64,000 bases of DNA from Ypsolopha sequella (lineage: Eukaryota > Arthropoda > Insecta > Lepidoptera > Ypsolophidae). The notes under the pieces were generated by a model. The model was not told the origin of the DNA, made no database searches, and was given only the letters and a program-made list of their open reading frames with translations. The stretch covers positions 10,744,001-10,808,000 of the forward strand of contig OW204000.1 of NCBI GenBank assembly GCA_934047225.1, given 5' to 3'. Each line of letters begins with the position of its first letter. Position 1 is the stretch's first letter. This document shows, in pieces, positions 1-9,785 of this stretch. The translations under genes and the position numbers were made by a program.

Positions 1-380
1 AGAGAGTTATGATTGAAATTTCATTTTTCTTCATGCCGTAACGTAACAATGAAGAAATAAGAAAACAAAATCAACATTTACCGGCGATTACAATAACAAT
101 CACAGGCTTATACTTAGAGATATCTTCATTTTCCCGAATGTATACTTGGACACACTGATCAATTCCATAATCTACCGACATTTAATTGCATTTCAGCTTA
201 TTAGCATGTTTTGTTTTTAGAAAAATCCATATTATATTCGCGGAAAATGGAAAACAGACAGATTCATTTGACAATTTTGACAAACGTCAAAACATTTTCC
301 ACAATACCAGCAGCAGAGGGCGCTACTACCGATTACTCTACTAAAAAGCGTTTTAGAAGCTTGATAGTAAAAATATTTTT
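1..380. other. AT-rich sequence, no gene seen
   Basis: No supported coding region, RNA gene or recognisable mobile element. The only short open frames lack splice signals or recognisable motifs. The stretch ends where the 389-bp tandem duplication starts. Confidence 0.5.
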
Positions 381-1138
381 TCAATGCAAGTGCTCGTAAA
401 GGCCCACTTTTTATGAATCAAAACCGAACAGAAAGTAGATTATTTTCCCCTAGGACTTTATTATTATTATTTTTTCAGTTTATTTATGAGAAGTTGGCTA
501 ACCTGCAACCTTTCCTGTGTACCATAAAAGTTATACTTTTTTTCCACTGTTTAACGTCTCTGGATACAGTCTTTTTGGCCAATCATAATTTAATGTTCAC
601 AAGATTATATTTGATTTATTTCCTCACACTATGCATTGAAAAACGTAGTATGATGTATGGGCGTAAGAGCAATAAATTACTCGGTTACGTTTAAAACACT
701 CGCTACTCTCGTGTATTAAATCGTCCTCGTAATTTATTCCTTTTCGCTCATGTAGCATAAACTACTATTTCAATGCAAGTGCTCGTAAAGGCCCACTTTT
801 TATGCATCAAAACCGAACAGAAAGTCGATTATTTTGCCCTAGGGCTTTATTATTATTTTTTTATTTGTTACGAGAAGCTGGCTAACCTGCAACCTTTCCT
901 GTGTACAATTAATGTTATCCTTTTTTTTTCCACTGTTTAACGGCTCTGGATACAGTCATTCTGAGCCAATCATAATTTAAAGTTCACAAGATTATATTTG
1001 TTTTATTTCCTCAGACTATGCATTGAAAAACGTAGTATGATACACGGGCGTAAGAGCAATAAATTACTCGGTTACGTTTAAAACAAGAGCTCGTAATTTA
1101 TTAATTTTCACCCTGCTTGTAGCATAAACTACTATTAA
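381..1138. repeat. Tandem duplication of a ~389-bp unit (two copies)
   Basis: TCAATGCAAGTGCTCGTAAA begins at 381 and again at 770. The two units align along their length (shared blocks include CTAACCTGCAACCTTTCCTG and CAATAAATTACTCGGTTACG) and both end in AGCATAAACTACTATT. They differ by scattered substitutions and small indels, so the duplication is not very recent. The 93-codon open frame in copy 1 (413-694) is broken in copy 2, so it is unlikely to be a gene. Confidence 0.85.
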
Positions 1139-1165
1139 ATGCTTAGAATTATTATTCTAAGATTA

Positions 1166-1480
1166 TATGCCTTTTTCAGTGGCCCTGCTTAATATACAGT
1201 TTAATTAAACTCATTCTTTGACAAAGTAAGGACCTTCTTTGGAAGTTTATTGTAAAATCTTATGCCATGTCCTACGAAAGAGGTAAGTACTCACTTTGGC
1301 AAGTACTCACTTTGGCAAGTCTGATTTTTGGAAAAACCAGTTTATGTTTATTTCTGGTTTCTTTACAGTGCATTTTTTCTGACATATTTTCTTGGTAAGT
1401 AAATAAAGTCACAAGGAACAGTTAATATATGAATTTCTTTGAATTTTTGCAATGTGCCTATATTATTTATATGCATGTAC
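1166..1480 (-). pseudogene. LINE ORF2 C-terminal fragment (second copy of the 2.1-3.8 kb LINE)
   Basis: The stretch aligns with 2860-3185 of the LINE downstream; shared blocks include GGAAGTTTATTGTAAAATCT and CACAAGGAAC. It corresponds to the extreme C-terminus of that reverse-transcriptase ORF on the minus strand. It carries a short local duplication (ACTCACTTTGGCAAGT twice, about 1288-1320), internal deletions and frame breaks. It is a dead fragment. Confidence 0.75.
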
Positions 1481-1689
1481 CTAATTAGTTTTTACATGTG
1501 CAACAAAATATATGGAAACGTCCGAGAAGAAGGCGTGAATGGATGTGTGCACAAATTATAGAAGGATACTACTGGATGTGTGAAATGTACACTGTACAAC
1601 TCAACAACGCTCGCGCATCTGTACTTTGCGTGAGTGTGGCAGGCTACGCAAACATTTGAACACGTTCAACTTTGAACGCTTTGATGTGC

Positions 1690-1930
1690 GCTAAAAAACC
1701 GATACCGCATGGCAAAGTGCAAATCTTTGTTCAAACTTTGAACACATAATATTCAAAGTCTCGTGCCACACTTAGCAATCAAAGGAGTGTTCAAACAAGT
1801 GAAGCCAAATCTAAGATGGTAAGATACCGCATGGCAAAGGGGAAATCTTTGTTCAAACTTTGAACACATATTCAAAGTCCCATGCCACAAATAGCAATCA
1901 AACGAGTTTTCAAACTGTTCGAGGTCGAAG
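1690..1930. repeat. Direct repeat, ~122-bp period, two copies
   Basis: GATACCGCATGGCAAAG occurs at 1701 and 1823. Each time it is followed by AAATCTTTGTTCAAACTTTG, ATTCAAAGTC, ATGCCACA/GTGCCACA and AGCAATCAAA. The copies differ by a few substitutions. The short minus-strand open frame over the second copy is not supported as a gene. Confidence 0.7.
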
Positions 1931-2029
1931 ACTTTGCTATCCATTATTTTTTACATGTCTATGTCACTTGTCATATTTCATTGGTGTTTACGTTTTGACT
2001 TAACGCAATAATAAATAAAAGTCTTCGGT

Positions 2030-2125
2030 AAATATCATTCAACAATAATGCCATTGAAGAATACACAGATCTGCAACCAAGTATCCTGAGTGATCACGAA
2101 GACGAATATCTAGCTAGATGAAGAA
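2030..2125 (+). pseudogene. Likely left piece of the decayed copia element
   Basis: This stretch can be read as an acidic linker ending in a DEELP-like peptide just before the LINE junction. Sequence right of the LINE (from 3787) continues with a copia-type linker (LPQPEQRYNLRDRSK), so the two pieces probably flank one insertion site. A frameshift lies within the last 20 bases. Support is a short match only. Confidence 0.4.
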
Positions 2126-3786
2126 TTACCAAATTCAAATTCAAATTCAAATAGTTTATTTTGCAAAGCAGGTATAGATATATACACTTTTTACACGTCA
2201 AATTTAATCTAATAAAGAAAATATATGTAATAGAATAATAAATGTACATGAACTAAATTAAAGGTTTATTTAATTTATGTAGCAATATATTTACGATTAA
2301 AATGATAGGTAAAATATATATTATACAAGGTAAAATCCAATCAGCCGCCCGAACCCATACCGGAGACCCGGCCAGGGACCAGGAACAAGGTTCAGTGATC
2401 ACCAACCGAGCCCCCAGCACGAATCCAGGCGGCCGACCAAATCCCATCCTATATACTACATACTAATAGGTTACATATATAAATACATGCCTACCTCCGC
2501 CCATTCGATTAGTCTTGCTAAGAAGAAGGGCAAGAAACTTAGCAAGATCATGTCTTTTTTTCAATATAAAACTTATACTATACAATATATGACTTATATC
2601 TACTTTAACCAAGGGATAAGAAAATACAAGACAGTAGGAATTCAGGTTAATGAAAAAAAGAAAAACATATATATCTTTGTCTACCTGTCTCATATAGTCC
2701 TTTTCCTTTTACAGTCTATAATCAATTAATGTTTACACCTTAGAGGAATCATAAGTTAAGAAATTATACTATTTAATTAAATTATAACTTACTACGAGTA
2801 TCATTATCACTGTAACACCATGCTTCACCATCATCCAAATATTCATTTATTTTATAATATGCCTTTTTCAATAGGCCCTGCTTAATATACAGTTTAAACT
2901 TATTCTCTGACAAAGTAAGGACCTCCTTTGGAAGTTTATTGTAAAATCTTATACCATGTCCTACAAAAGAGGTACTCACCTTAGCGAGTCTGATTTTTGG
3001 AAAAGCCAGTTTATGCTTATTTCTGGTCTCCTTACAATGTTGCTTACCAAGCCTTGGGAAAGACTCAACATTTTTTCTGACATATCTAAGGACTTGGTAA
3101 ATATATTCACAAGGAACCGTTAATATATTAATTTCTTTGAACTTTTGTCTTAATGAATCCCGGTGCTTCATATTATAAATAGCCCGAATTGCTCTCTTCT
3201 GCAAAACAAAGACTGCGTCTGTATCCGCGGCTCTACCCCATAACAGCATGCCGTATGACATAATGCTGTGAAAGTAACTAAAATAGACTAGTCTAGCAGT
3301 ATCTACATCAGTAATTTGTCTTATGCGTCTAACAGCGTATGCGGCCGAACTAAGTCTACCACATAGGGCTTCTATGTGGGGACCCCACTGAAGACGAGAG
3401 TCTACCGTAATGCCTAAAAACTTTGTTTCGTTAACTAACTCCAGCTTGGACCCCTGCAAAAGCAAATTACCATCCACTTGAATTACATTTGGTAACGTAA
3501 ATTTTATACACTTTGTCTTTTTTGCGTTTAAAACTAAATTATTTACAGTAAACCAATCAAGCACCAGTGATAAAGTTGTATTCGCGCCGTCAAGGATATC
3601 TTTACGTCTATTAACTTTAAAAATAAGTGACGTGTCGTCTGCGAATAATACTATCTTCGTTAAGTCTTTAACTAAATATGGAAGGTCATTTATGTAAATT
3701 AAAAACAGCAAGGGCCCTAATATGGAACCCTGCGGGACACCCATTTTAACTAATGCTCCACTTGATTTTACCCCGTTAATGTTGTT
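2126..3786 (-). mobile_element. 5'-truncated non-LTR retrotransposon (LINE) with RT C-terminal ORF and 3' tail
   Basis: The element lies on the minus strand. Its 3' end is at 2126-2152, where a tail of TTTGAA units (read on the minus strand) follows a ~630-bp 3' UTR. The body is the C-terminal third of a reverse-transcriptase ORF (2782-3786), truncated at its 5' end as LINE insertions often are. It sits inside the linker region of a copia element; TTACC occurs at both junctions as a possible short target duplication. A second copy of the 3' UTR lies at 14635-15330 and a C-terminal fragment at 1166-1480, so the family is dispersed. The RT motifs fit the CR1/Jockey group of LINEs; the exact clade is not decided here. 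Confidence 0.85.
2782..3786 (-). pseudogene. Reverse transcriptase, C-terminal part, of LINE ORF2
   Basis: An unbroken frame of about 334 codons runs to a stop at 2782. It opens at the truncation point and soon shows the RT motif GVPQGSILGPLLF, followed by YINDLP and then the catalytic box FADDTSLIF with the Asp pair of polymerase motif C. Next come the LNAKKTKCIKF and FLGITVDSRLQW blocks typical of LINE RTs and a C-terminal domain with SYGMLLWG. The N-terminal endonuclease and RT fingers are missing, so it cannot act alone. The intact frame suggests a fairly recent insertion. An ATG at 3742-3744 lies by chance before motif B and is not a natural start. Confidence 0.85.
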
Positions 3787-5210
3787 ACCTCAACCTGAAC
3801 AAAGATACAACCTACGTGACAGATCTAAGCTACACTTCAAAGAGCACCGAAATTCGATGATTATGTTATGTCTGTCCTAAGTATTGAAAGCGAGCCCTTA
3901 ACCTACAAGGAGGCCATGCTTAGCCCCGACAACGCACATTGGCTCAGAGCAATGGAAAGTGAAACCTCGTCACTACACGAAAACAAAACATAGACTTTAC
4001 AGGAATTACCTCAAAGATTTCAAAAGTAAAGATAAGCCCTTACCGTAGCATGACAGCACCAAAATGTTTCCACCTTTAAATGGGTGACGCTGACACGTTT
4101 GGAATCAGTGCTCATCTGAACACAGTGATAGTTGGACGTCTTAAGTGCACTTAATGTTTTGAATTTTTAAGACTTTAGTAGTCTGATCAGTTTGCTGACC
4201 GTAGGTAGACAGATTGCGCACTCATATTGTGCGCGCGACGGCATTATGTTAACGCACACATTCAAAAACAATGCAATAGATTTTAGGTGCCAGGGCTCAT
4301 CTAAACTTTTGAAATCTTTAATTACCTCGGAACCGTAAAGCTATACGATGTAAATGGGTGTTCAAAGTAAAACGGAACCCAGACGGCTCAATCGAACGCT
4401 ATAAAACCCGACTAGTTGGTTCAGACAGAAAAAGGGAACCGACTGCGAGGAAACCTTCAGTCCGAATGGCATCTATACGAGCACTTATAAGTGTAGCCGC
4501 CAACGAACGAATGCACCTTGTTCAATTTGATGTTACCACAGCATAACTAAAAGAGGAAATCTACATGAAACAACCTGAAGGATTCGAAGACGGCACAAAC
4601 CGTGACTGTCGCCTTAACCGCAGCCTCTAAGGACTTAAACAGGCCCCCAGATGCTGGAACCATCGGTTTCATAAAATCCTCAAAGACTTTGAATTTGAAC
4701 AAAGTACTACAGACCCCTGCCTATATACGAAGAAATTTGGAGACAAAAAATTACTTCTGACGCTATTTGTCGATGACGGACTAGTTGCAGCGACAGATGA
4801 GAAGATGGCGAATGGAATGAGTTTCTTAGCAACTTGAGAGAAAAGCTAAAGATAACGACAAAGCCTGCCAACTTCTGTCTCGGTATAGAAATTGTACAAA
4901 ACAAAGGGTCAACAATTCTAAAGCAAGAAGCTTATACACGAAAGCTTTTAGGAAAATTTGGAATGAGTAACCCGATTAAGACACCAATTGACAAAGAAGC
5001 CGCCCAATCAGGGAAAGTAAACGATCATAAAGATGAGAAAATCGAGGCAAACTATTCGTACAGAGAAGCTGTAGGAGCCCTAGCGTATCTCAGGGTAGCA
5101 ACACTCCCTGATATAGCATACGACGTTAGTGTAGCATCTCGTAAATTGGAAGCACCAACTAAAGACGACTGGCTAAATGTCAAAAGCGTAATCAGCGATC
5201 CCAAATGCCC
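3787..5210 (+). pseudogene. Decayed copia-type (Ty1/copia) Pol: linker and reverse transcriptase
   Basis: The plus strand reads as a copia polyprotein from the integrase-RT linker into the RT. In order: RYNLRDRSK; TYKEAMLSPDNAHWLRAM; KWVFKVKRNPDGSIERYK (about 4350-4400); FDVTTA; EIYMKQPEGFEDG; then GLKQAPRCWNHRF and LFVDDGL, the copia form of the catalytic YVDD box. It ends with NYSYREAVGALAYL and LPDIAYDVSVASRKLE, near 5160. Several in-frame stops (for example after FDVTTA and before GLKQAP) and small frameshifts show it is dead. It is interrupted at 4013-4319 by a DNA element and on its left by the LINE at 2126-3786. No LTR was recognised. The right end fades near 5205, where another repeat motif (ATACCGAGTTTCATGTGAAT) begins. 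Confidence 0.85.
4013..4319. mobile_element. Non-autonomous DNA transposon (307 bp) inside the copia RT
   Basis: The terminal inverted repeats are AAAGATTTCAAAAGT at the left and its complement ACTTTTGAAATCTTT at the right. They are flanked by a 9-bp direct repeat AATTACCTC (4004-4012 and 4320-4328). Removing the element and one repeat restores a continuous copia reading frame (…ELP then RNRK…), which confirms the insertion site. It has no coding capacity. The duplication could be 8 or 9 bp, since the first A of the repeat could belong to the element. A hAT/P-like (8 bp) or MULE-like (9 bp) origin is possible. Confidence 0.85.
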
Positions 5211-5244
5211 CTTGATACCGAGTTTCATGTGAATCGGACCACTT

Positions 5245-6600
5245 TTTTGTACCTACCTGTCAAAAACCTATCAATTCTTTGTCCAGCATCTATGTGATAT
5301 ACCCGGTGAGGTAAAAGCTAAATGTCTGTGCAGGCACGCTGGATACTTTTGATCCTTTGTGAATGAGTCCCATAAAATGGATGCCAAACTGAACTAGCAT
5401 ATTCCAGCTGGCTACGGACAAGAGTGTTAAAAATATGAATTTTAACCCTTTTTTGACCGAAACCCGCGACTGTTTCACTTGACACATCCAAGCATCTGCG
5501 CGGAATTTTCGACTACTGCGTCAGTCTGGGCCTGGGGTATGAAGCTCAATTCTTTGTCCAGAAATATTCCTTAGTCTCGAATTTTCTCCACCTCCCCAAG
5601 AGCTACGCTGTTTAGGTAATAATGCGAGTCAATGGGCTTTTATTTCCTCGTGAATTTGATATGAGAGTATTTTTTACATTAAAAAGCATACCATTTGACA
5701 CGCAGTACTGAGATAGTCTGTCCAAATCACTTTGAATAAGTGTAAAGTCCTCTAGAGAATTAACAGTTAAATACAAATTTAAATCATCTCCGAACAATTT
5801 TGTGAATTTGAGATGAAATTAGTTAATGATAACTGAGAAAAGCACTGGCCCAAGATGAGATTCCTTAGGCACTCCTGAACTAGAAATACATATATGTCTT
5901 AGAAACGTAACCGTTAATTAACACCATTTGAGGCCGATTTGACAGATATTACTTGAGCCAGTTAAGCATTAAACCATACACACCAACTGATTGCAGTTTG
6001 AAATAGACTCATAGACTTTTAAAAAAAAAGACCCTCAGACTCTTTAAATAATAGACTCACAGACTTTTAAAAAAAAGACTCTCTCAGACTCTTTAAATAG
6101 ACTTTTAAAGGACCTTTAAAAACAAAATAAATAAATAAACTTTTACAGAGGTTGGGTACTCTCTGTCCCCCTCTTCAAGGTAAAGCTGAAAAGGCCAAAA
6201 GGCCGACAGCAAAAAAGAAAAACTCAAAAAAAATTAAAAAAATTGCAGTTTGTACAACAGGAGATTGTGATCGACTTTGTCAAACGCACTGCTGAAGTCA
6301 GTGTATGTCCCTTGTTCACGTCGTGAATGAGGTCAGATACAAACGCAACTAAATTAATTTCAACAGAGCGACCTTTTCTAAAGCCGTGCTGATGAGGAGA
6401 AAGAATCCTGTCCAAGTGACGAGATAATATTGGCGATATTAAGGATTCGAAAATTTTGTAAAACACGATAGAATTTAAATCGGTATGTAATGTAGTTACA
6501 AAAGTCATCCATTTCACCCTTTGTAAAATCCGGAACTATTTTTGTCTTTTTCGGCTCGTCCGAAAAACAGCCATCATGCAATGGGTAAAGCAAGAGCTGG
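5245..6600 (-). pseudogene. Decayed LINE reverse transcriptase (second LINE family)
   Basis: Read on the minus strand, RT blocks appear in the expected order, spread over several frames. VPDFTKGEMDDFCNY and KIFESLISPIL lie at 6420-6560, SPHQHGFRKGRSVEINL near 6360, then TDFSSAFDKVDHNLL near 6250-6300. A degraded GVPKESHLGPVLFS (motif B) lies near 5860, FGDDLNLYL (motif C, Ala to Gly) near 5790, and SHYYLNSVALGEVEKIRDLG near 5600. LEYASSVWHPFYG is near 5400. At least four frameshifts and several stops make it non-functional. An A-tailed insertion splits it at 6001-6241. The family differs from the LINE at 2126-3786 and resembles the one at 53-55.6 kb. Confidence 0.8.
6001..6241 (+). mobile_element. 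Short A-tailed retroposed insertion with 11-bp target duplication
   Basis: ATTGCAGTTTG lies directly before (5990-6000) and after (6242-6252) a 241-bp block that ends in an A-rich tail (AAAAATTAAAAAA). Across the block the LINE reading frame resumes exactly (…DKVDHNLLLYKL then QSVGVYG), so the insertion is well supported. The inserted DNA contains two partly repeated ATAGACTC…ACTCTTTAAATA units and ends with AAAGGCCAAAAGGCCGACAG. No tRNA-type A and B boxes were seen, so it may be a short processed transcript or a SINE of another type. Confidence 0.75.
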
Positions 6601-7385
6601 TCCGCAAAGTTTTAAGAAAAGAGCAAAAAACTGCTTATCTCCGTCGAAAACAAAAAAAAAATGCTATTCTAATGATCCCCATCTGTAGATTTTTGGTCGC
6701 AAATCAGCGAGATATTTCGACTGCCTATGTCTCATACATGGATCAAAGATTAAATCTCTATACACAGATTTTTCTCCATGGTCGTGTTATTCGGCTCCAG
6801 CCCGGAATTTAGGTCCAGGGGGTCTAGCATAGCAGACCATATCGAGCTTTGACCACTCGATGCAACATGTCTATCCCTCTCGAGGTAGATCAACAGAGTG
6901 AGAGAGAGCACTGTATCACGCGCTATCGAGCTCGATATGGTTTGCTCTATGTTAGACTAGCAATTTAATTTTTCAAGTACGATTTGTAGGTAGTTTACAA
7001 GAACTATTTGCGAAAAATCGCGTTCCCAAACGAAAATTTCTCTTTAATTTTTTTTTGTTATACCTAATTAAAAATGAAAGTATTTATCTGAATATTAGGC
7101 AATTTGAAGAGTAGGATAATTTACAGATGATACTCTCGTTTTTTGGCATTTACTTTTGATGTCGGTGCCTAAATAATACGAAATAAGTATAGAGTATGCT
7201 AAGGACTAAAGACTATAGACTCAACTAAAGCAGAGAATATAAACTATAAAGTATTACTACGTAAAGAAGCGACACTCACCTCCCCGCGCGAATTTAACGT
7301 CCCCCGCGGTCCCCCGCAAGTTAGTGGCAAATCTGGAGGCAGGCAGAGCTCGAGTAGCACTCGTTCGCTGCGCGCGTATTTTGTT

Positions 7386-7474
7386 GATTTTGAACACAAA
7401 CACTTGTACTATTTGTTTCATAACATTTATTTTATGTTATGAAACAAATAGTACAAGTGTTTGTGTTCAAAATC
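7386..7474. repeat. Perfect inverted repeat: 41-bp arms, 7-base loop
   Basis: The left arm (7386-7426, starting GATTTTGAACACAAAC) is the exact reverse complement of the right arm (7434-7474, ending GTTTGTGTTCAAAATC). The loop is TTATTTT. A perfect 41-bp match implies recent origin, or maintenance by conversion. Confidence 0.95.
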
Positions 7475-7560
7475 GAGATGCTTTTTATGTTTCATCAAGT
7501 GGCGACAATCGCAAGTATAAATATTGTTTTGTTTTATTACGATACTGATTTTTAATCAAT

Positions 7561-7650
7561 ATGGTTCGTTATTGTGGTATATATGAATGCCTAGAAAACG
7601 GAGCAACCAATAAAGAACGGAGATTTTTCAAATTTCCTTCCTTCCGGTGA
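7561..7650 (+). pseudogene. THAP-like zinc-finger N-terminus, 29 codons then stop
   Basis: The frame starts with ATG, and its first residues MVRYCGIYEC place a C-x4-C pair where THAP domains have their first two zinc ligands. It continues to FFKFPS, matching the F-H-K-F-P block that follows in THAP proteins. It then stops, so the later Cys/His ligands and the AVPTF-type end are missing. THAP domains bind DNA and occur in host regulators and in P-element-type transposases. Here the domain lies inside a nested insertion, which favours a transposon origin. It could also be a first exon, but no GT donor is obvious before the stop. The match rests on about 25 residues. Confidence 0.45.
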
Positions 7651-8188
7651 ACTAAGCCATTTTCTTTTTTGTACGTAAAAAACACCTTTGACTTCTCTGA
7701 AAGGATTTGTGTCGTGACGTGACCAGTCTGGGGAACCAGAACTAGGACCTAGGGATTAACCACGCTAAATTTTAGGAAGAGAATCATATATGTTGCTGAC
7801 TATAAATGTTGTCCCTCTCGATCGACGACGCTCACACGCTTGCTGCCAGCCCTAGACTAGCTCACGCACACACACAAGCGTGTGCGGACAAGCCAGATGC
7901 GCGCGTGAGAGTGTAGGTAAATAACTTGAGCCGTGACTATGAAGTGTCGGGGGTGGACTAAAGACTCAATAAAACTGTCGTGAAAAGATTTTGCTAAACT
8001 GAGTCAATTATATAACCACGAAGATTATTTATGGCGGTCGCGGCACTATGTTCAATGACGTGACAGCCCCTTAGGGGTTTATGTCGTAGTGATATATATT
8101 CCTTGGTCTTATATACCAAAAAATCCTTTTTTATTTTCTATGCAGAAACCACGATTTAAGGTGCATTTTTTGTGAAAAATGTACTTAC

Positions 8189-8320
8189 TTTTTCCTCTTT
8201 AGATTCTTTCAAAGCTCTCCCCACAATCTCCTTTAGCACAGAATGCATCATGGTGGTACTTTCACTAAAGCAAACGTTTTCAATGGGCAATTGCCAAGAG
8301 AAAGGTATATAATAAATAAA
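8189..8320 (-). CDS. Candidate internal exon, 44 codons, unknown product
   Basis: On the minus strand an open frame of exactly 44 codons is bounded by a TAG acceptor (8321-8323) and by a donor reading AAA|GTAAGTAC (donor bases 8183-8188). It reads FIYYIPFSWQLPIENV, then CFSESTTMMHSVLKEIV, and ends ALKESKEEK, a charged helix-like tail. The polypyrimidine tract before the acceptor is weak; another AG lies at 8270 inside. The string LPIENV resembles LPIEHV in the candidate exon at 14084-14290 on the same strand, which could mean related or linked exons, or chance. A 44-codon open stretch is not rare in random DNA, so support is modest. Confidence 0.22.
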
Positions 8321-8554
8321 CTAAATGTTCCTAAACACACACTAGCTAATAATGAACTGTTCCTGTTAACTGACAGATTTCGCGCAAGTTTGGTTGGTGA
8401 AAGGTAAATTTACTCGAATACCTATCGATTTGAGCAAGGTATCGGTTCGAGATCAAAATCCCGGTTCGGCCTTGGCCGTGACCGACCATTCACTGGTTTG
8501 GCGATACGCTTGAGTGGCTCTGGTAGACTGCGTTCTTTTTTGTGAACAAATACG

Positions 8555-8668
8555 TAAATATATAATGATATATCACAGTCGACACTCGGCACACTCGCGT
8601 TTCACCGACGATTATTACGTCCCAACGTGGTGGGTGGTGAACCCTATCACCGTACTGCGGTGAAACTT
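8555..8668 (-). mobile_element. SINE fragment (3' body), same family as 47577-47905
   Basis: On the minus strand it reads GTACGGTGATAGGG, then CACCACGTTGGGACGT, then GGTGAAACGCGAGTGTGCCG, then a copy of the body's GTCGACTGTGA stretch. This matches the body of the full SINE at 47577-47905. The tRNA-like head and the 3' tail are missing. Confidence 0.75.
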
Positions 8669-8669
8669 G

Positions 8670-9060
8670 TGATCTAAAAAACCTCAAGCTGATGGGTATT
8701 TTTACGAAAAAGCTGCAACTTCCATTACCTTCGTGTAACGTCACTTGAGAATGGCTGTTTAGAAATGTATCCTTTGATATAAAGATAAATTTATAATAAT
8801 TTGCTTCCGACTAATTTGACAGCTGGATAAAACGGATGAGTAGACAGACAGAGGCAGATCACTTTTTTATAAGCAGTCACACATCACAATCAGTGTAATG
8901 TCTAAAGTTCTCAAGTGACGTCATATCGGAAAATTCATTAAGAAAATCATAAAAAATAATTATTAATTTATATACCAAAATAATGAAAAATGTTCTAAAA
9001 TGACGTAAATTCTCTGAAACAAAATTGAAAAAATTTAAAAATTGAAAAAGCCATGGTACT
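8670..9060 (+). repeat. Dispersed repeat family X, copy 1
   Basis: It aligns with 45726-46160 and 52212-52700. Shared blocks include ATTTTTACGAAAAAGCT, AAATGGCTGTTTAGAAATGT, AATTTGCTTCCGACT, GATGAGTAGACAGACAGAG and TCACACATCACAATCA. This copy lacks the first ~90 bp, where the SINE fragment abuts it. No terminal repeats or coding capacity were found; the class is unknown. Confidence 0.75.
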
Positions 9061-9069
9061 TGAATTCCC

Positions 9070-9785
9070 ACAGATATACTTACAAGAATTGCGTAAATAA
9101 AAAAATATTTTCACGTTTTTAAAGAAAATCACTGTAAATTTTGTATGTGCAGGCCCATTTTTTTTCGGTTCCGCGGATTTGTTTTTTTTGGGAATCGTCA
9201 ACGTCAGTAAAGAAACGAAGGGTTTTCGTTTTTCAAATGATATCTAAAAAATTGTTTTTTTTAAAAGACAAGGGACACAGAGGTGTACGAGTAACTGGAC
9301 CGAGCCAGATATCGTCCGAGTTTATATTGTCGAGGTGATTGAAAAAGAAACTCGTGTAGATACCACAAATGTGACGGATTAACTAAAATTAATTTTGCAA
9401 ACTCTGGACTTGAGTGCAGAGGATGCGTCACTGACGAAAGACACTCGCTCGCTTGATGAAAACATGTCGCGTATCGCGAGACAAAATGCATGTAAATTAA
9501 TCAGTCACATTTTTTAATAATGAACTCAACTTACAGTAGTTACAAATCTAAAATAAGTTAGAAGTGTTAGAATGAACGACGATTTTTGGTAGCAAAATGC
9601 CACGACTACCACGGCTAGCAAGCAATATCAAAAAGCGTGAAGGACTTTGACATAGGAAAACGTATTTAATATATCATTTTCTTTTTTGAAAATATAGTTT
9701 ATTTTGAGCTCCTAATTTCGTCTTTAATTATTTTTCGCTTACTGAAAAATCAGCGTAAATATGTCGGGCTGGCTGAAGGCTACGT
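9070..9785. other. No gene or recognised element
   Basis: AT-rich single-copy-looking sequence. Short overlapping frames on both strands lack recognisable domains and splice signals. Nothing here could be matched to another part of the window. Confidence 0.4.

Larger units (their letters stand above)
7214..7955. mobile_element. Nested ~740-bp insertion flanked by GGACTAAAGACT
   Basis: GGACTAAAGACT stands at both ends (about 7202-7213 and 7957-7968), whereas the paralogous site near 12850 has one such block. This gives a paralogous empty site and a ~12-bp target duplication. The insertion carries GC-rich CCCCGCG patches near 7290-7320, a long perfect hairpin (7386-7474) and a short THAP-like frame (7561-7650). 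A GTGAGTGTCG donor-like string is present on the minus strand near 7270. No terminal inverted repeat was recognised, so its class is open. Confidence 0.5.
6816..8056 (+). repeat. Dispersed repeat, copy 1 (inverted relative to 12640-13390)
   Basis: The flanks of this block match 12640-13390 in reverse orientation. The left part (GACCATATCGAGCT, GTACGATTTGTAGGTAG, AAATCGCGTTCCCAAACG, ATGTCGGTGCCTAAATAATA, GCTAAGGACTAAAGACT) and the right part (AAGATTTTGCTAAACTGAG, ATTATTTATGGCGGTCGCGG) both align. The block 7214-7955 has no counterpart in the other copy and is a nested insertion, flanked by GGACTAAAGACT. The left edge carries its own inverted pair (about 6828-6860 against 6925-6955). Confidence 0.7.

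Noticed and set aside
7265..7330. GTGAGT donor after a GC-rich minus-strand stretch
   Set aside because: The stretch is a CCCCGCG-type repeat without a sustained frame or acceptor.
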